Shown: positions 48,550-58,999 of the stretch, one piece after another
Position numbering within the stretch: the stretch's first letter is position 1
Layout: each line of letters opens with the position of its first letter
Assembly (NCBI GenBank): GCA_944472135.2
Contig: OX235263.1
Span: 85,716,721 to 85,780,720, forward strand
From: Trichobilharzia regenti
Lineage: Eukaryota > Platyhelminthes > Trematoda > Strigeidida > Schistosomatidae
Direction of reading: 5' to 3'
Length of the DNA: 64,000 nucleotides
Program-made: the position numbers and the translations under genes
The notes under the pieces: generated by a model
What the model was told of the DNA's origin: nothing
The model's input: only the letters and a program-made list of their open reading frames with translations
Database searches by the model: none

Positions 48550-49108
48550 TGTTATGTTCTAGTTTTCCCCGTCGCCAAATTGTTATGTACTCGTCGCTGA
48601 ATTATTGTTATGGTCTGGTCGAGAAACTAATAGTCCTGACGCGAGAAGGCGGAAATCAGAAGACCACTAGGTTTGCGATGATACTTCTATTGTCCAAATA
48701 CAAGGAGACGAAAATAAATGGTCTCACACCAAAGTGGTAAGCAAGTCAAGTAGTTGTAAAGTAAAGTAGTTCACACAAATTGTCAATGCGAATATATATA
48801 AGTAATTCAGACAAGCGTGGGAAAATCATTAGACAGTCTTAACATGAATGGCTAATTATAATGGAGTGTCGATCCAATTATACATAGCGAATATAGCAGA
48901 CATGCCAACAAACATATATGGATATATGTCACCAAGCAACGGACTGTCAACAAACACTCATATTATATATAATATAATATAAGGAGAATATACATTATTA
49001 AAGGAGACAAGTTCACACAAGTGAAGTGGTCACAGACTAACCGAGCAAACAGAAAGAAAGACCAACATGCACACACACACATAAATATATATATGTGGAT
49101 ACATATCA
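48550..49108. mobile_element. Solo LTR with 5-bp target duplication
   Basis: A 559-bp insertion begins TGTTATG and ends ATATCA, so it has TG...CA ends, and is flanked on both sides by ATTAC (48545-48549 and 49109-49113). The uninterrupted target is seen in the inverted partner near 47230. Orientation is not determined. No internal coding region is present. Confidence 0.85.
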
Positions 49109-49113
49109 ATTAC

Positions 49114-49826
49114 CTTCAGTTTAAGTAGTGCTGTTCTAACCGTATTTATCGTATTTACAAAGTTCTGTTCATTCCACTTCATTATATTCATTATTATTAT
49201 TATTTGACAATCATTCACCAATAGGACTTGTAATTTTACACCATTTCATCGTTATTATTTTACAGTCATTCTTATTGTTATTAAATAATTGTTATTAATG
49301 ATACTTTGAGAAGGCTATTAGCATTAAATAGCGAAACGTCAGTAAAAACAATATCGTTTTGTTTTTCATTCATTGGGAAATACAAAAACTTCTACTATAG
49401 TGAACATTCTTATTGTTGTTATTTTCAAACTTGAACTTATGTCTAGACGACCCCATTCGTTGGTTTATTTTCATATTGTCTCACACACCCTGATTACACT
49501 CACTCTTGAAACCTGTATTTTCTGTTGACTATATTTATATAAATACACACACACACACAACATTAAATTAAATTACTTCATCTCATTTTGTCCCATGTTC
49601 TCATTGACCATGCATATTAAAAAACTATCTGACTATTGTTCCATCCCATCTTACCTATACTTGTTCCACAATACACTTTCTGATATGATTCTAATTTGCC
49701 TTTACTGGCTGACTGGCCGGCTGGCTATTGTATGCTTAAATTGAATTAATGGATTTATAATTGTAGAGCCTGAGGAGGGAAGAATTTATTGAAACCACAC
49801 AATTCTTCGCTCTAAATATTTTTTAT
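49114..49826 (+). mobile_element. PLE 3' flank, second part (right partner)
   Basis: Reverse complement of 46668-47229 apart from the extra ~120 bp at 49284-49402. Ends in the hammerhead-like motif at 49755-49815. Confidence 0.8.
49755..49815 (+). ncRNA. Hammerhead-like motif of PLE terminal repeat (candidate)
   Basis: GTAGAGCCTGAGGAGGGAAG then ATTGAAACCACACAATTCTT. The first box is CTGAGGA, one change from CTGATGA, and GAAA is intact. The inverted partner near 46676-46735 has the same core. Confidence 0.35.
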
Positions 49827-49829
49827 TTT

Positions 49830-50095
49830 GTTATAGTTCACAATTTTACCTATTGATTTTATCACCTACACTTGATATCTGTCAGCCCTTGCTTGCTTCC
49901 CCATTTGTTTTGGTATTTATTTGTATGTCCTTTGTGGTAATCATTTTCCTCACACACACAACATTGAGTATTACTCACCCTCACACTCTGGCTTCACCAA
50001 TGAAAGTTATATTCTGTTGACTATAAATGCAGTTAGTATGTCACGCTTTTATGTCTGTTTACACTTTGGATAGCGTTATTAGCAGAGGGAGATGA
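49830..50095. other. Unassigned spacer
   Basis: Contains an ACACACACA run near 49950 and nothing else recognised. Confidence 0.35.
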
Positions 50096-50540
50096 TCTGA
50101 AACTAATCCTTACAAACCAAACTATAGAAAATTAATCTGATGCTCGCTAGTGACTTACTACAGGTTGGAGTTTCCTGCAGTAAGTTCTAGTGAGAAGTCG
50201 TGACCAGTGAGGTCCAATTAGATGTCACGTGTGTGGATGGATGTCCCACCAACGACAATGGTTGGAGTCGCGCTAAATCACGAATTGGTGGAAGTTAGAA
50301 TTCATGAATTGGCTATTGAATCGGGTCCCAGTGGCTGAATGGTATACGAGCTTGCCTTGTAACCGGAAGGTCCTGGGTTCGACACCTGTCAGTGGGTGCG
50401 TACTCCCGATGATTCCCAAACTAGGATGAAACAGCTGGCTGTCCAGTACTCCCAGCTGGTTTTCAACGCTTCTCTAACTGATATCAATCCGTGATCAACT
50501 CGTAAAAACATAACTAATCCTTACAAATCAAACTATGGAA
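50096..50540 (+). mobile_element. Sm-alpha-like SINE, full length with flanking unit part
   Basis: A preceding unit tail (50096-50130) continues into a full unit with A box (GTGGCTGAATGG), B box (GGTTCGACACC) and a hammerhead region altered to CCGATGATTCC but keeping GAAA. The tail contains GTGATCAACTCG. Confidence 0.7.
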
Positions 50541-50699
50541 GATTATCTGAAAGAAAAAAAGACATTTCGAACAATCTGTAATCAAAAAAAAATTTTTTTA
50601 ATCTGATCACACATTTACTACTCAAGACGATATATATGAAAAAGTTATTTTAAACAAAGTGACAAAAAAAGAATGGTTAACACAACGTTTGGTAATCCA

Positions 50700-52060
50700 A
50701 TCAAATAATTATTACCAAGGTAGGTTAAGAGTAATAACAAACTGTTTTTGAATACACAAGGGGGGCTTACTTTTATGAAAAGCTATAGCCTCAGTGTATT
50801 TCAATAAACGCCCTTGACCGTTTTTATAGATGACCTTAAAGGCTGAGGTGATATCAGTCTTATGGTTCATTTCGATTAGATGTTTAGCTATAGACGAAGT
50901 TGATAGTCTGACACATGCATCTATTGGCTTGTCACAATTCATTTGTTTTTCTAGCCATTTCGTGATATGCTATTCCACCCTCACGTGCAAAGCGCGATTA
51001 CTCCTCCCTACTACTACTCCCTAGGTGTGACCACATACACACACACGAAAATTGGTAAATAGTGTGGGATGTGACATCATCACCTTTGCAATTTTGAGGA
51101 TTGCAGTGGAGCATATTTTTGATATTTTCGATAATTACAAGCCGGACTGCATAATGGGTCCTATGGATGACCGAATTCAACTGTTGTCTCAAAATCCTAC
51201 AGTTTATTTCCCCGTTTTATGGTAATTCGATGAAAACATTTTTCTTAGAGGAGGTATGGATTGTAGGTTTAAAGACTAACTGACTTCTACACCTGTTTAA
51301 AAATTTTAAAGGATATCCGTTTTCAACAAGAGTATCCATCAAGATTTCGTTTTCTTTGTCTATGACATCAGCAGTGCAAATACGCTGAATCCTCTTAAAT
51401 AGACACTTCAATAAGCCTCTCTTATCCTGTAATGGACAGAAGCTGTGAAAATTAAGGTATTGCCCTGTCCAAGTGGGCTTTCTGTAGATTGATCGTCTAA
51501 TTGAACCATTATCTCTTCGACTCAGAAATATGTCTAAAAAATGCAAGCTGGTTGCAACTTTCTTCCTCGCATATAAGACTTATATGATTCAGTACAAAGT
51601 TAAGTCTGTCAAATAGACGACTCACATCTTCATGATCGTCTCATATCAAAATGATATCATCTACATATCTCGTATAGAAGCGCAGTTTAGAAATTAAATC
51701 AAAGGATAAGTTTAACACATAAGACATGTAAACGTCTGCTAGCAAAGGTCTTAATGGACTCCTCATAGCGACACGATCCACTTGTCGACAATGTTCACCT
51801 TCAAACGTGAAATGAACGTTGTCAGTACATAATAGTAATAGATATTTCAGATAAGTTAAGGGAAAAGGACATGAAAAACAACTAGAAGATGTATAGTCAC
51901 AAAGAATATCAACAGTCTTAACCAATGGTACATTAGTAAACAAAGAATTAATAATCTCCATTTTCTAATAACGCTATCCAAATTTATAATAGGGACTAAT
52001 TGTTTTAAATATTTACACTTTATCTTATGGTTTGAATGAATGCACATTTTTTTTACATAA
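50700..52060 (-). mobile_element. PLE: RT motifs A-C, linker, C-terminus; nuclease damaged
   Basis: The minus strand reads NSLFTNVPLVKTVDIL (motif A), VDRVAMRSPLRPLLADVYMS (motif B) and YTRYVDDIILI (motif C), then HFLDIFLSRRDNGSIRRSIY and ENGYPLKFLNR. The nuclease reads TIYQFSCVCMWSHLG, so its GIY-YIG core is mutated. The C-terminal AFKVIYKNGQG, EAIAFHKSKPPLCIQ follows. Three frames are needed. Confidence 0.8.
51641..51961 (-). pseudogene. PLE reverse transcriptase core, intact over motifs A to C
   Basis: A single open frame of 107 codons contains SLFTNVPL, MRSPLRPLLADVYM and RYVDDIILI. The motif-B Gly of AMGSP is changed to Arg (AMRSP). It is the longest uninterrupted stretch of catalytic PLE RT in the window. 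Confidence 0.75.
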
Positions 52061-52184
52061 GTTTATTTGACAGTATTAATTGGTGAACTATCACTGTATA
52101 CTATACATGTACCCCAACAATACCGTTTCCGATATAATTTTCACATGTCTTTACTGGCGTTATTTGTATTCTAATATTCATGAA

Positions 52185-52430
52185 CTTATAACTGTGTAAA
52201 TGCTGAGGGAGAATTTATCGAAACCACAATTATTCTCTCGAAATCACCGTGGTCTGATAATAATATCTTCTTCCATGTGGGCTTTCGATAAATTGACTTT
52301 TGAAGACTACCGTCTTCTAGGCGTTCCATGGCGATGTCGAGGAAGTGAAACTTTCCGTCACTTTCATGTTCCATAGTGAACTCAAAATTGGCGTGTGCAC
52401 CATTGAATAATCTTAGTAAGTGTGAAGTAT
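52185..52430 (-). mobile_element. PLE post-motif-C fragment
   Basis: The minus strand encodes HANFEFTMEHESDGKFHFLD and IYRKPTW. It is joined at 52430 head-to-head with a plus-strand PLE N-terminus. Near 52185-52240 the plus strand carries a hammerhead-like motif (GCTGAGGGAGAAT...ATCGAAACC). Confidence 0.6.
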
Positions 52431-52986
52431 GACTTTCACTTTTGCACAATATATGGAAGCACTTTCTCTTGGATTTAACTTTCACATCCCAAATAAGTTT
52501 GTCGAAAGGACTGATGTCGCAGTTCAATTCGAAAACTTATTCTATCAATTGAGTGACCTCACTCCAGTTGATGATGACAAGAGGAGCTGGTTCAAATCGA
52601 AGCTCGTCGACGTTGCAAATCAATGCCTCATTTCTCCAACGTCATATTCCAAAGTCCTTTCTGAAGAGCATCTAAGAGCATTGAAAGCTCTCAAGAATAA
52701 TGACAAAATTGTTATATTGAGACCTGAAAAAGGCTCAGGTGTGGTGCTGATGGACAAAGACGACTACATCGCAACGATGAAAGCTGTGTTAAATGACCCG
52801 TTGAGGTTTAAAGTTGACAGTTGCCAGAAAGATAAGACAGATGCTGTCGAAAAACGTATCACAAACGCCTTGAGAGATCTCCTAAAGAAGAAATTGACTG
52901 ACAACAACACGTACAATGATTTGAAACCCCGAGGGTCCCGTTTGCCACACATGTATGGCGTCCTGCAGACAGTTAATCCAATCTAA
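52429..52986 (+). pseudogene. PLE N-terminal domain with DKG motif, RT deleted
   Basis: An open frame of 185 codons. It contains VAVQFENLFYQLSDL, HLRALKALKNND and KIVILRPEKGSGVVLMDKDD, the last being the N-terminal motif specific to PLEs (DKG changed to EKG). It ends LKPRGSRLPHMYGVL, exactly at the RT entry. The whole RT is missing and the nuclease follows immediately. Confidence 0.75.
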
Positions 52987-53370
52987 CGTTAAGGACAAGA
53001 TACCGCCTTTGGCCACTTCAATGTGTATTTATCAATTCACTTGCTCGTGTGGAGCAAAGTATGTCGGCCGTACGCAAAGTCAAGTCCACAAACGTATCCT
53101 GGAACACTGCCCAGCTTGGTTAACCAGCCAGAGGAGAAAAGAAGAATAGCAACAGCTCAATCCTCGAACACCTTGTTATCTCCAGACATCGAGCACCCCC
53201 ACACGAATGCTTCACAGTGGTACACAGAGTCCCTCAATATCGTACAAAAGGACTTCGGATACGACATCTGTACATAGCCGAGGCATTAGCTATTCGTGAC
53301 CTAAAACCGGACCCATGCATACAAAAACGATACATACATTCTCTAGCCCTACCATGGCCAGAGTAAACTT
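52983..53370 (+). pseudogene. PLE GIY-YIG nuclease, fused after RT deletion
   Basis: Reads VKDKIPPLATSMCIYQFTCS then CGAKYVGRTQSQVHKRILEH and WLTSQRR. After one frame change it gives SSILEHLVISRHRAPPHE, HRVPQYRTKGLRIRHLYIAE and KPDPCIQKRYIHSLALPWPE with a stop. All nuclease blocks are present and only one frameshift separates them. Confidence 0.75.
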
Positions 53371-54060
53371 CTTACTATAATTTTTCTCCTCTCTTTTAAT
53401 ATGTAAGTTCACTATTATTATTATTGTTATTATTATTACTACTGTTCTTAATACTTTTATTATTATTACTATTCCCACCACCCATATTTTATTACCATTC
53501 TATTACTGTTTATTAATAACATTGCTTTTTCCACACAGATCTTATACAAAAATAATTTATAGCCTTTTCACTAGTTCCCGTCCATTCTACACTAGCTTAT
53601 TGGTTAGTCATTATCTCACACTTATTACGTCATGCCAACTTCTGTCTCCTTTCTAACTTACGATTAGTTATCCCTTCTTACACCTCACATTATGTAGTAA
53701 AATTTTTAAGGACAAAGTTTACCAGTATCTGATTGGTCGAAAAAAACTTGTGTTTAATTATAATTACGATTGTACAGCTCATGAAAATGAATCATCGAAA
53801 TGAAAATTTTCTTCGCTGTTTGTGCCTTTTCTTATGACTCAATATGGGAATATTTCGTTCATTACTACCCTAATTTCATGAACACCTTATTTTCTTGACT
53901 TGTATTACCAATCTGCACCTGTTTAGTTAAAATAAACTTAACCAATTGTAATTTTGTTTGAAAAAATTAATGTACACGTACATAAAAATAACACATGCAT
54001 TTGCAATTGTACAGCTAAAAAAATGAATTTGCCTCTGAAAAGAGACTCTTCGGTGAACTA
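53371..54060 (+). mobile_element. PLE 3' untranslated region with two hammerhead-like motifs
   Basis: Pyrimidine-rich 3' flank. Near 53770-53815 and 54005-54055 it carries GTACAGCT...GAAA...CTTC segments like those at 58640-58700 and 60080-60130, suggesting a duplicated terminal repeat. Confidence 0.45.
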
Positions 54061-54629
54061 CGTGTTTTTGTTTTCAGTAATAAAACTGCAAAATTTTGTG
54101 TTTTCCAACTTCATCGTCACGACAGTGCAAAGTTCACCCATCACTGTACAAACCACTGTTGATCTTGCTTTATTCAAATTCACCATTGTACCTTTCTGCA
54201 TATATAAATTTTGCTGTAAAGCTTTTGATGGCGATCACCTTAGCAAAACATGACAAGCTGAATTTCATTTATCTGTCTGTCAGTCTGATTATTTTGAATG
54301 CCTTCAATGATTACTTAAAACCTATAATAGTGATATACTCTCCCCAGTTAAGCTTTGTCCGAGCCTCGAAAACAATTGATCACCTATCTTACACTGTTCA
54401 TACACAAGTTCTTCGCAAGCCTACATGTTACTTAGAACTGAAACTTTAAACCATTTATAAGAATTTGGATGAACTTGAAGTTCCTGTTATATATCCAAGT
54501 ACGAACAAGTCATGTGTAGTACTCTTCCCACCGCTTTTGGTTTAGCCACAGCAGATAAGGAGTGCATTTAGAAACATGACTTAAGAAAAAATGACTCATT
54601 AACCACTTGTTTTTTAATCGACCAAGGAG
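54061..54629. other. Unassigned region
   Basis: ORFs of about 100 codons here have no recognised motif and I treat them as chance. Confidence 0.35.
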
Positions 54630-54747
54630 ATGTGCGTACTACATGGCAGTTTACTTTGTCCCCCCTTTATAACTGTGAGACGTGGCCTTCGAAAGTTTAA
54701 GATAAGAAAAGCTTAGTTGTATCTAACCAAAGATAATTGGTACAATA
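54630..54747 (+). mobile_element. RTE-b C-terminal fragment
   Basis: Reads PLYNCETWPSKV and DKKSLVVSNQR, matching the [20 protein letters not shown] of the copy at 57640-58395. It is interrupted by the LTR that follows. Confidence 0.55.
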
Positions 54748-54751
54748 TAGT

Positions 54752-55087
54752 TGTAAAAACAGAAGACAAGGGCCAGGCAACAGATAGTTTATTAAGGAAA
54801 TCAACCCGTATTTATATATTTTCACGTACATTATTATAGCTTATTCAAGCAAACAAACACACTCTTCTGATTGGTTGTTTCTCACGGAAAGCTGACTTTG
54901 CATCTCTTTGTGAAGGTTTCTTGAATGTTAGGTCACCTATATGTTAACTGTATCTGCCTACGCAAAGTCTGTTGTGATTGGTTGTTGAATCACTCTTGTT
55001 CATACTTTCTCACGACCAATATTAGCCACACAAACATTGACATAAGTAATTGCCTACCAATTTGGCTAGCAGCCTGCTGTCACCACA
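54752..55087 (+). mobile_element. LTR with TAGT flanks (probable solo LTR)
   Basis: 336 bp with TGTAA...CACCACA ends, flanked by TAGT at 54748-54751 and 55088-55091. Contains ATTGG (CCAAT-type) boxes and a TATTTATATAT stretch, as in LTR promoters. A second copy lies inverted at 55348-55656. Confidence 0.65.
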
Positions 55088-55106
55088 TAGTGAGTAGTAT
55101 TTTATT

Positions 55107-55290
55107 TTTGATTACAGCTTGATTCCACACCATATTTTTGGTACAGGTATAGAATTTTCAGCATGTGATATCGGTAGCCCAAATTTCACAGACTGATCGT
55201 AGATATCAGGTGTGCGCCGGCAGGGGATCGAACCACGGACCATGTGCATGATCGGCGAGAGTCCTAACTGCTGTGCCACCGACGCAGGGG
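55107..55290 (-). mobile_element. tRNA-derived SINE family 2
   Basis: Same family and orientation as 38270-38452, with B box complement GGGGATCGAACCACGG near 55225. It lies between the two inverted LTRs. Confidence 0.7.
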
Positions 55291-55347
55291 AATAGCACCA
55301 AGAAGATCAAACCGAATTCAGTCCAAACTATTTGACGGGGGGACAAG

Positions 55348-55656
55348 TGTGGTGAGAGCAGGCTGCTAGCCACTTGGTAAACATTAACTCACGTCAATGT
55401 CTGGGTCACTAATATCGGCAGTGAGAAAATATGAACAGGGCTGATTCAACAACCAATCACAGCAGACTTAACGTGGGCTAACAAGATTCGCAAATATATG
55501 GCTTAACTTTCCGAGAAACCAGAAGCAACCAATCAGAAGACTGTGTTTACCTGCTTGAATAAGCTATACTAATGTACATGAAATATATATATATAAATAC
55601 GTGCTGATTTCTGTAATAAAACGATCTGTTTCCGGCCCTTGTCTTCTGTTGTTACA
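55348..55656 (-). mobile_element. LTR, inverted copy
   Basis: Minus strand TGTAACAACAG...CTCTCACCACA, colinear with 54752-55087 at roughly 80% or better by eye. No target duplication is seen around it, and its 3' side on the minus strand continues ~50 bp before the SINE, so it may retain a bit of internal sequence. Confidence 0.65.
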
Positions 55657-55659
55657 GGT

Positions 55660-56460
55660 CAATAGAAAACAAGCATTCTGATTGGTTGGTTGGCGATTCA
55701 ACCGAGGTGGAAAGAGAAAAAGATGATGAAATTTTACAGTCATCTGATCACATGTTAACTGATTCTTGTCGCCAAACTAATAAGTCATGCAGGAGAACCC
55801 CATAGAGCTTCACTCCTGACTCCTAGAATTTCAATTAGTATTATAACATCTGAAGAAATAATTGGTTATGTGATTAAAGTGTAAGCCATTTTTAAATCAT
55901 AAAAAAAGAAAGTGGTATGTGTTTAATTATTGGATAATTTCATGACAGAGAGAGAGAGAGCGAGGCGAGACAAATAACAACAACCACACAACGACAGTAG
56001 GCGTAAAAACAATTCAACTTTCACTGCGTCTGTTTCTATAGGTTACGAAGGTAATAAATAAGACAAAGGCAAAAAATGACAAAAAATAAAAAGTAATAAT
56101 AATAATGATAATTACTCTCAGTATCAAAAGTAGAAAAAAAGGAGAAAAGATTCTTATCAAGAAAAGCACAAAGTATAGTAGAGCAGAGATCTAAGGAATT
56201 TATATAACTGTATATACAACGTGGAAAAAGACCAAAATCAAAAAAATATTTACGAATGAACAAATTGAAATAAGGCAAGGGCTTTAACCAGTTAACTGTC
56301 GATATGAATATTTTCAAAATTTGTTTAAATCTTCAGATGTCAACGCGGGAATTTCTATTTCTAAAAATAAAACCCAAAAAGTAGAAAAAGAAAAGAAATC
56401 AATAAATAAAGACAGAATGTGATAAATATTAGGAATATAAGCTTAGTGGACGGTGATCAA
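55660..56460. other. Unassigned AT-rich region
   Basis: Includes a GAGAGAGAGAG run at 55947-55960. No gene recognised. Confidence 0.35.
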
Positions 56461-56464
56461 CAGT

Positions 56465-56960
56465 GGAATTGAGAGTGGCTCACGTGGATAACAATTTGGC
56501 GTTTGGAACAGTGATTACTAAGGTTTGGAGTCTCACAAAAGAACACCGCCGCCACCACTACCACTCACTGGGGAATGCAGGCATATCCAGTAGATAAGTG
56601 CCAAATAGGACGAAACAGGTGCATGTCTTAGATTTCACTGGAAGTAACCATTCACTAAAATGAGGTTATTGGTTAATCTTCAAACATTGTCGAAGTAACC
56701 ACTCCCCCACTATTGGGAGCCGATATAATCAACAAAAGACACTCAGTATTTCAGTTGAATCAATGGGAAAATCGAAATTGACTTGGAAACAAGTAAGGAA
56801 TAGTGGTTAGTCACAGTGTAGAAATATAAGTCGACAAGATGGAATTATTGGTGAGTCAATTAACAACCCCATTACTGCACGAGAAGCCAACAGACATGTA
56901 AACCTGACACCGAGCACTTCAGTCAAACCAATCGACGCGAAAATCTAAAATTAAATTAAA
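56465..56960 (+). mobile_element. SINE family 5, diverged copy
   Basis: GAGTGGCTCACGTGGATAAC and a GCGTTTGGAAC block match the head of 56984-57290, followed by the same CACTCACTGG and TAGATTTCACTGG blocks and a tail ending in AAATCnAAATT. Confidence 0.55.
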
Positions 56961-56983
56961 TTAACATGACGCGTTGCGCAAGA

Positions 56984-57290
56984 GGTGGCTCTCGTGGCCT
57001 AGTGGATAACGCTTTGGAGTTTGAAACTACGGGCACTGGGTTCGAGCCTCAGTGGTGGGAACATTGTCACTCACTGGTAAATGCAGGTACATCCAACTGA
57101 CGAGTCCCAAGTCGGACGAAATGCGCTTTATCCTAGATTCCACTGCTAGTCACCATCCACCAATTAAATACTAATTAAATGCCCAGACAGGTGTACAAGA
57201 AGCCGACATATCAACGTGAGACCGAGCACTTTGGTCCAATTAGTCGACGGGAAAATCTAAATTTCAATTAAACCTCATTACTCTGTTTAA
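56984..57290 (+). mobile_element. tRNA-derived SINE family 5, near complete
   Basis: The head has A box (GTGGCCTAGTGGATAACGC) and B box (GGGTTCGAGCCTC at about 57039), then the family body and tail. It forms a tandem pair with the preceding diverged copy. Confidence 0.65.
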
Positions 57291-57299
57291 AATACTACT

Positions 57300-57640
57300 T
57301 GTTCAAATACTCGAATGACTTGTGAATTTCAAATGAACAGCGAAAATTGGATTTTAGATGACTAGACTGACTGGACGAAAGAACAATTAAGAGTGATCAC
57401 TAGTTTGCAAGTAGTAGACATAAAGTGGACAATATTATCACATCAGCAGTTTTGTGCATATCCGGTGAAAACGTTTCCTGGTGAAATGTTTACTTTCAAG
57501 GTCTTACGTAATATTTCCACAAGCGATAAATTCATGGATGAGCTGCAACGTATACACATTCAGTTTCTTTGACTAACTGATATCCTGAAAACTTCATTGT
57601 ATGTCTTAGTGAAAAATGGAGACTGTTTCCGTTCCAAAGA
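57300..57640. other. Unassigned region
   Basis: No gene recognised. Confidence 0.35.
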
Positions 57641-58395
57641 ATGACGGATACTATACAGTTGACAGATGAAAGGCTTCAGTTAGCTATAAATCGACCAAAG
57701 GGCGGGTGTACTGCTCATCAGTCCGCTCCAACCTCCTTTATGGCTGTGAGACCTGGCCATTGAGAGTAGAAGACATGAAAAGATTAGCTGTCTTTGATCA
57801 TAGGTGCCTGCGCTCCATCTCCCGTGTGAAGTGGTATAGTAAGGTGAGCAATATTGAAGTTAGGGAAACAGTGAGTGCTAGGTAAGGAGGAGAGGAAATC
57901 GATCGATGAGGCTGTGAAATTACATCGACTGAGATGGTTATGACATGTGTTACGCACGCATCCCTAGTCATCGCCTTCCTTGACAATGTGCAATGTTAGC
58001 TGACATAGGGTCAGGCTGCAAAAGGGCTAGCGATGGTCAAACGAAAACATGGCACCAGTCAACAGTTAGTTTAAGCCAGCCATGTAGGAAGGTGTAGACT
58101 TCCTGGTTGGGGTCCTCGGGACGCTAAAAACCAATGGCGGCTGGATACAATTGGCGATATGGCTCGAAATCGTTCTCAATGGCTGGCTGGCGCAGATACA
58201 TCCACTCCTTGTGACTTATGATTTCCAATGAAACTATGTTGTTCTTCATTATTACTATTCCTTTGTCTCACACTTCTGTTTACTGTTTTTATTATGCATT
58301 CCTTCTACTTTATTCTCTTGCTTTGTGTGCTACGTGGAGGGAATGTGACGACTCGAACTGTTGCACATCGGTGCAAAGTTCTATGTCGAAAACAG
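57640..58395 (+). mobile_element. RTE-b non-LTR retrotransposon 3' end
   Basis: Encodes [46 protein letters not shown] and GLGWGPRDA-like blocks with a frameshift and stops. The 3' end GCAAAGTTCTATGTCGAAAA is followed by a short GACA run, the same end as at 8211-8330. The RT core is absent. Confidence 0.7.
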
Positions 58396-58439
58396 ACAGA
58401 CAGTTAGCTATAAAATGCACAATCTACGCAATGTCGTTT

Positions 58440-58556
58440 TTCCTTACACCTCAGACATATTCAGTTCCTTTGCTTACGATTAAAGGACGAAATTCTATGG
58501 CCTCTATTGTGCACTGTATCTACAAGTTTACCTGCAGTTTCGGGAATACATAAACA
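58440..58556 (+). mobile_element. PLE nuclease start fragment
   Basis: Reads SMASIVHCIYKFTCSFGNT, the Cys cluster before GIY-YIG. It is cut off immediately afterwards. Confidence 0.55.
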
Positions 58557-58634
58557 GGTAGATATCTTGAATTCGCACAATCTCACCGTATTTAATTTGG
58601 AAGTGTAGCTTAAAAATACCCATTGAGTCATATG

Positions 58635-58800
58635 AAAAAGAGAAGACGTCCAGCGAAGAGGCTCTTTTCGACGGCGAATTCATTCACATAGCTGTACAGT
58701 CGCATTTATATATAATGAATTCTCTCTGTGTGTGTGTGTACATGAGGTTTGTCAAGTTTTGATAATTAATTAGGTAGTACAAGAATGATTTAATATAGAA
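58635..58800 (-). mobile_element. Inverted PLE 3' end (left partner)
   Basis: Reverse complement of 59987-60142 including the hammerhead-like motif (GTACAGCT, GAAA, CTCTTC) and the AATTAGGTAGTACAAG block. Confidence 0.75.
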
Positions 58801-58829
58801 ATAGAATTGAACATTCAGGGTACATCTCA

Positions 58830-58990
58830 GCAGAAGTTTCTTTAAGACCCTCAGTGGGTATACCGATGTTTATTCCCTTTGAGTGAATAAGTTCGCATAT
58901 GTAGCATATTGTTTCAGTCAGTGGGACGTTTGTGAACAATGACGTGACACCTAATGAAATCATGGTCTTGTTAGATACGTTGACGTTTCT
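58830..58990 (-). mobile_element. PLE RT motif A fragment
   Basis: The minus strand reads TMISLGVTSLFTNVPLTETI, then INIGIPTEGLKETSAE. It is joined at about 59000 to the plus-strand PLE. Confidence 0.6.
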
Positions 58991-58999
58991 ACTGAGTCA

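Noticed and set aside
54061..54449. Two overlapping ORFs of 99 and 117 codons
   Set aside because: No motif, AT-rich, different frames of the same sequence and no splice or start context that I can support.
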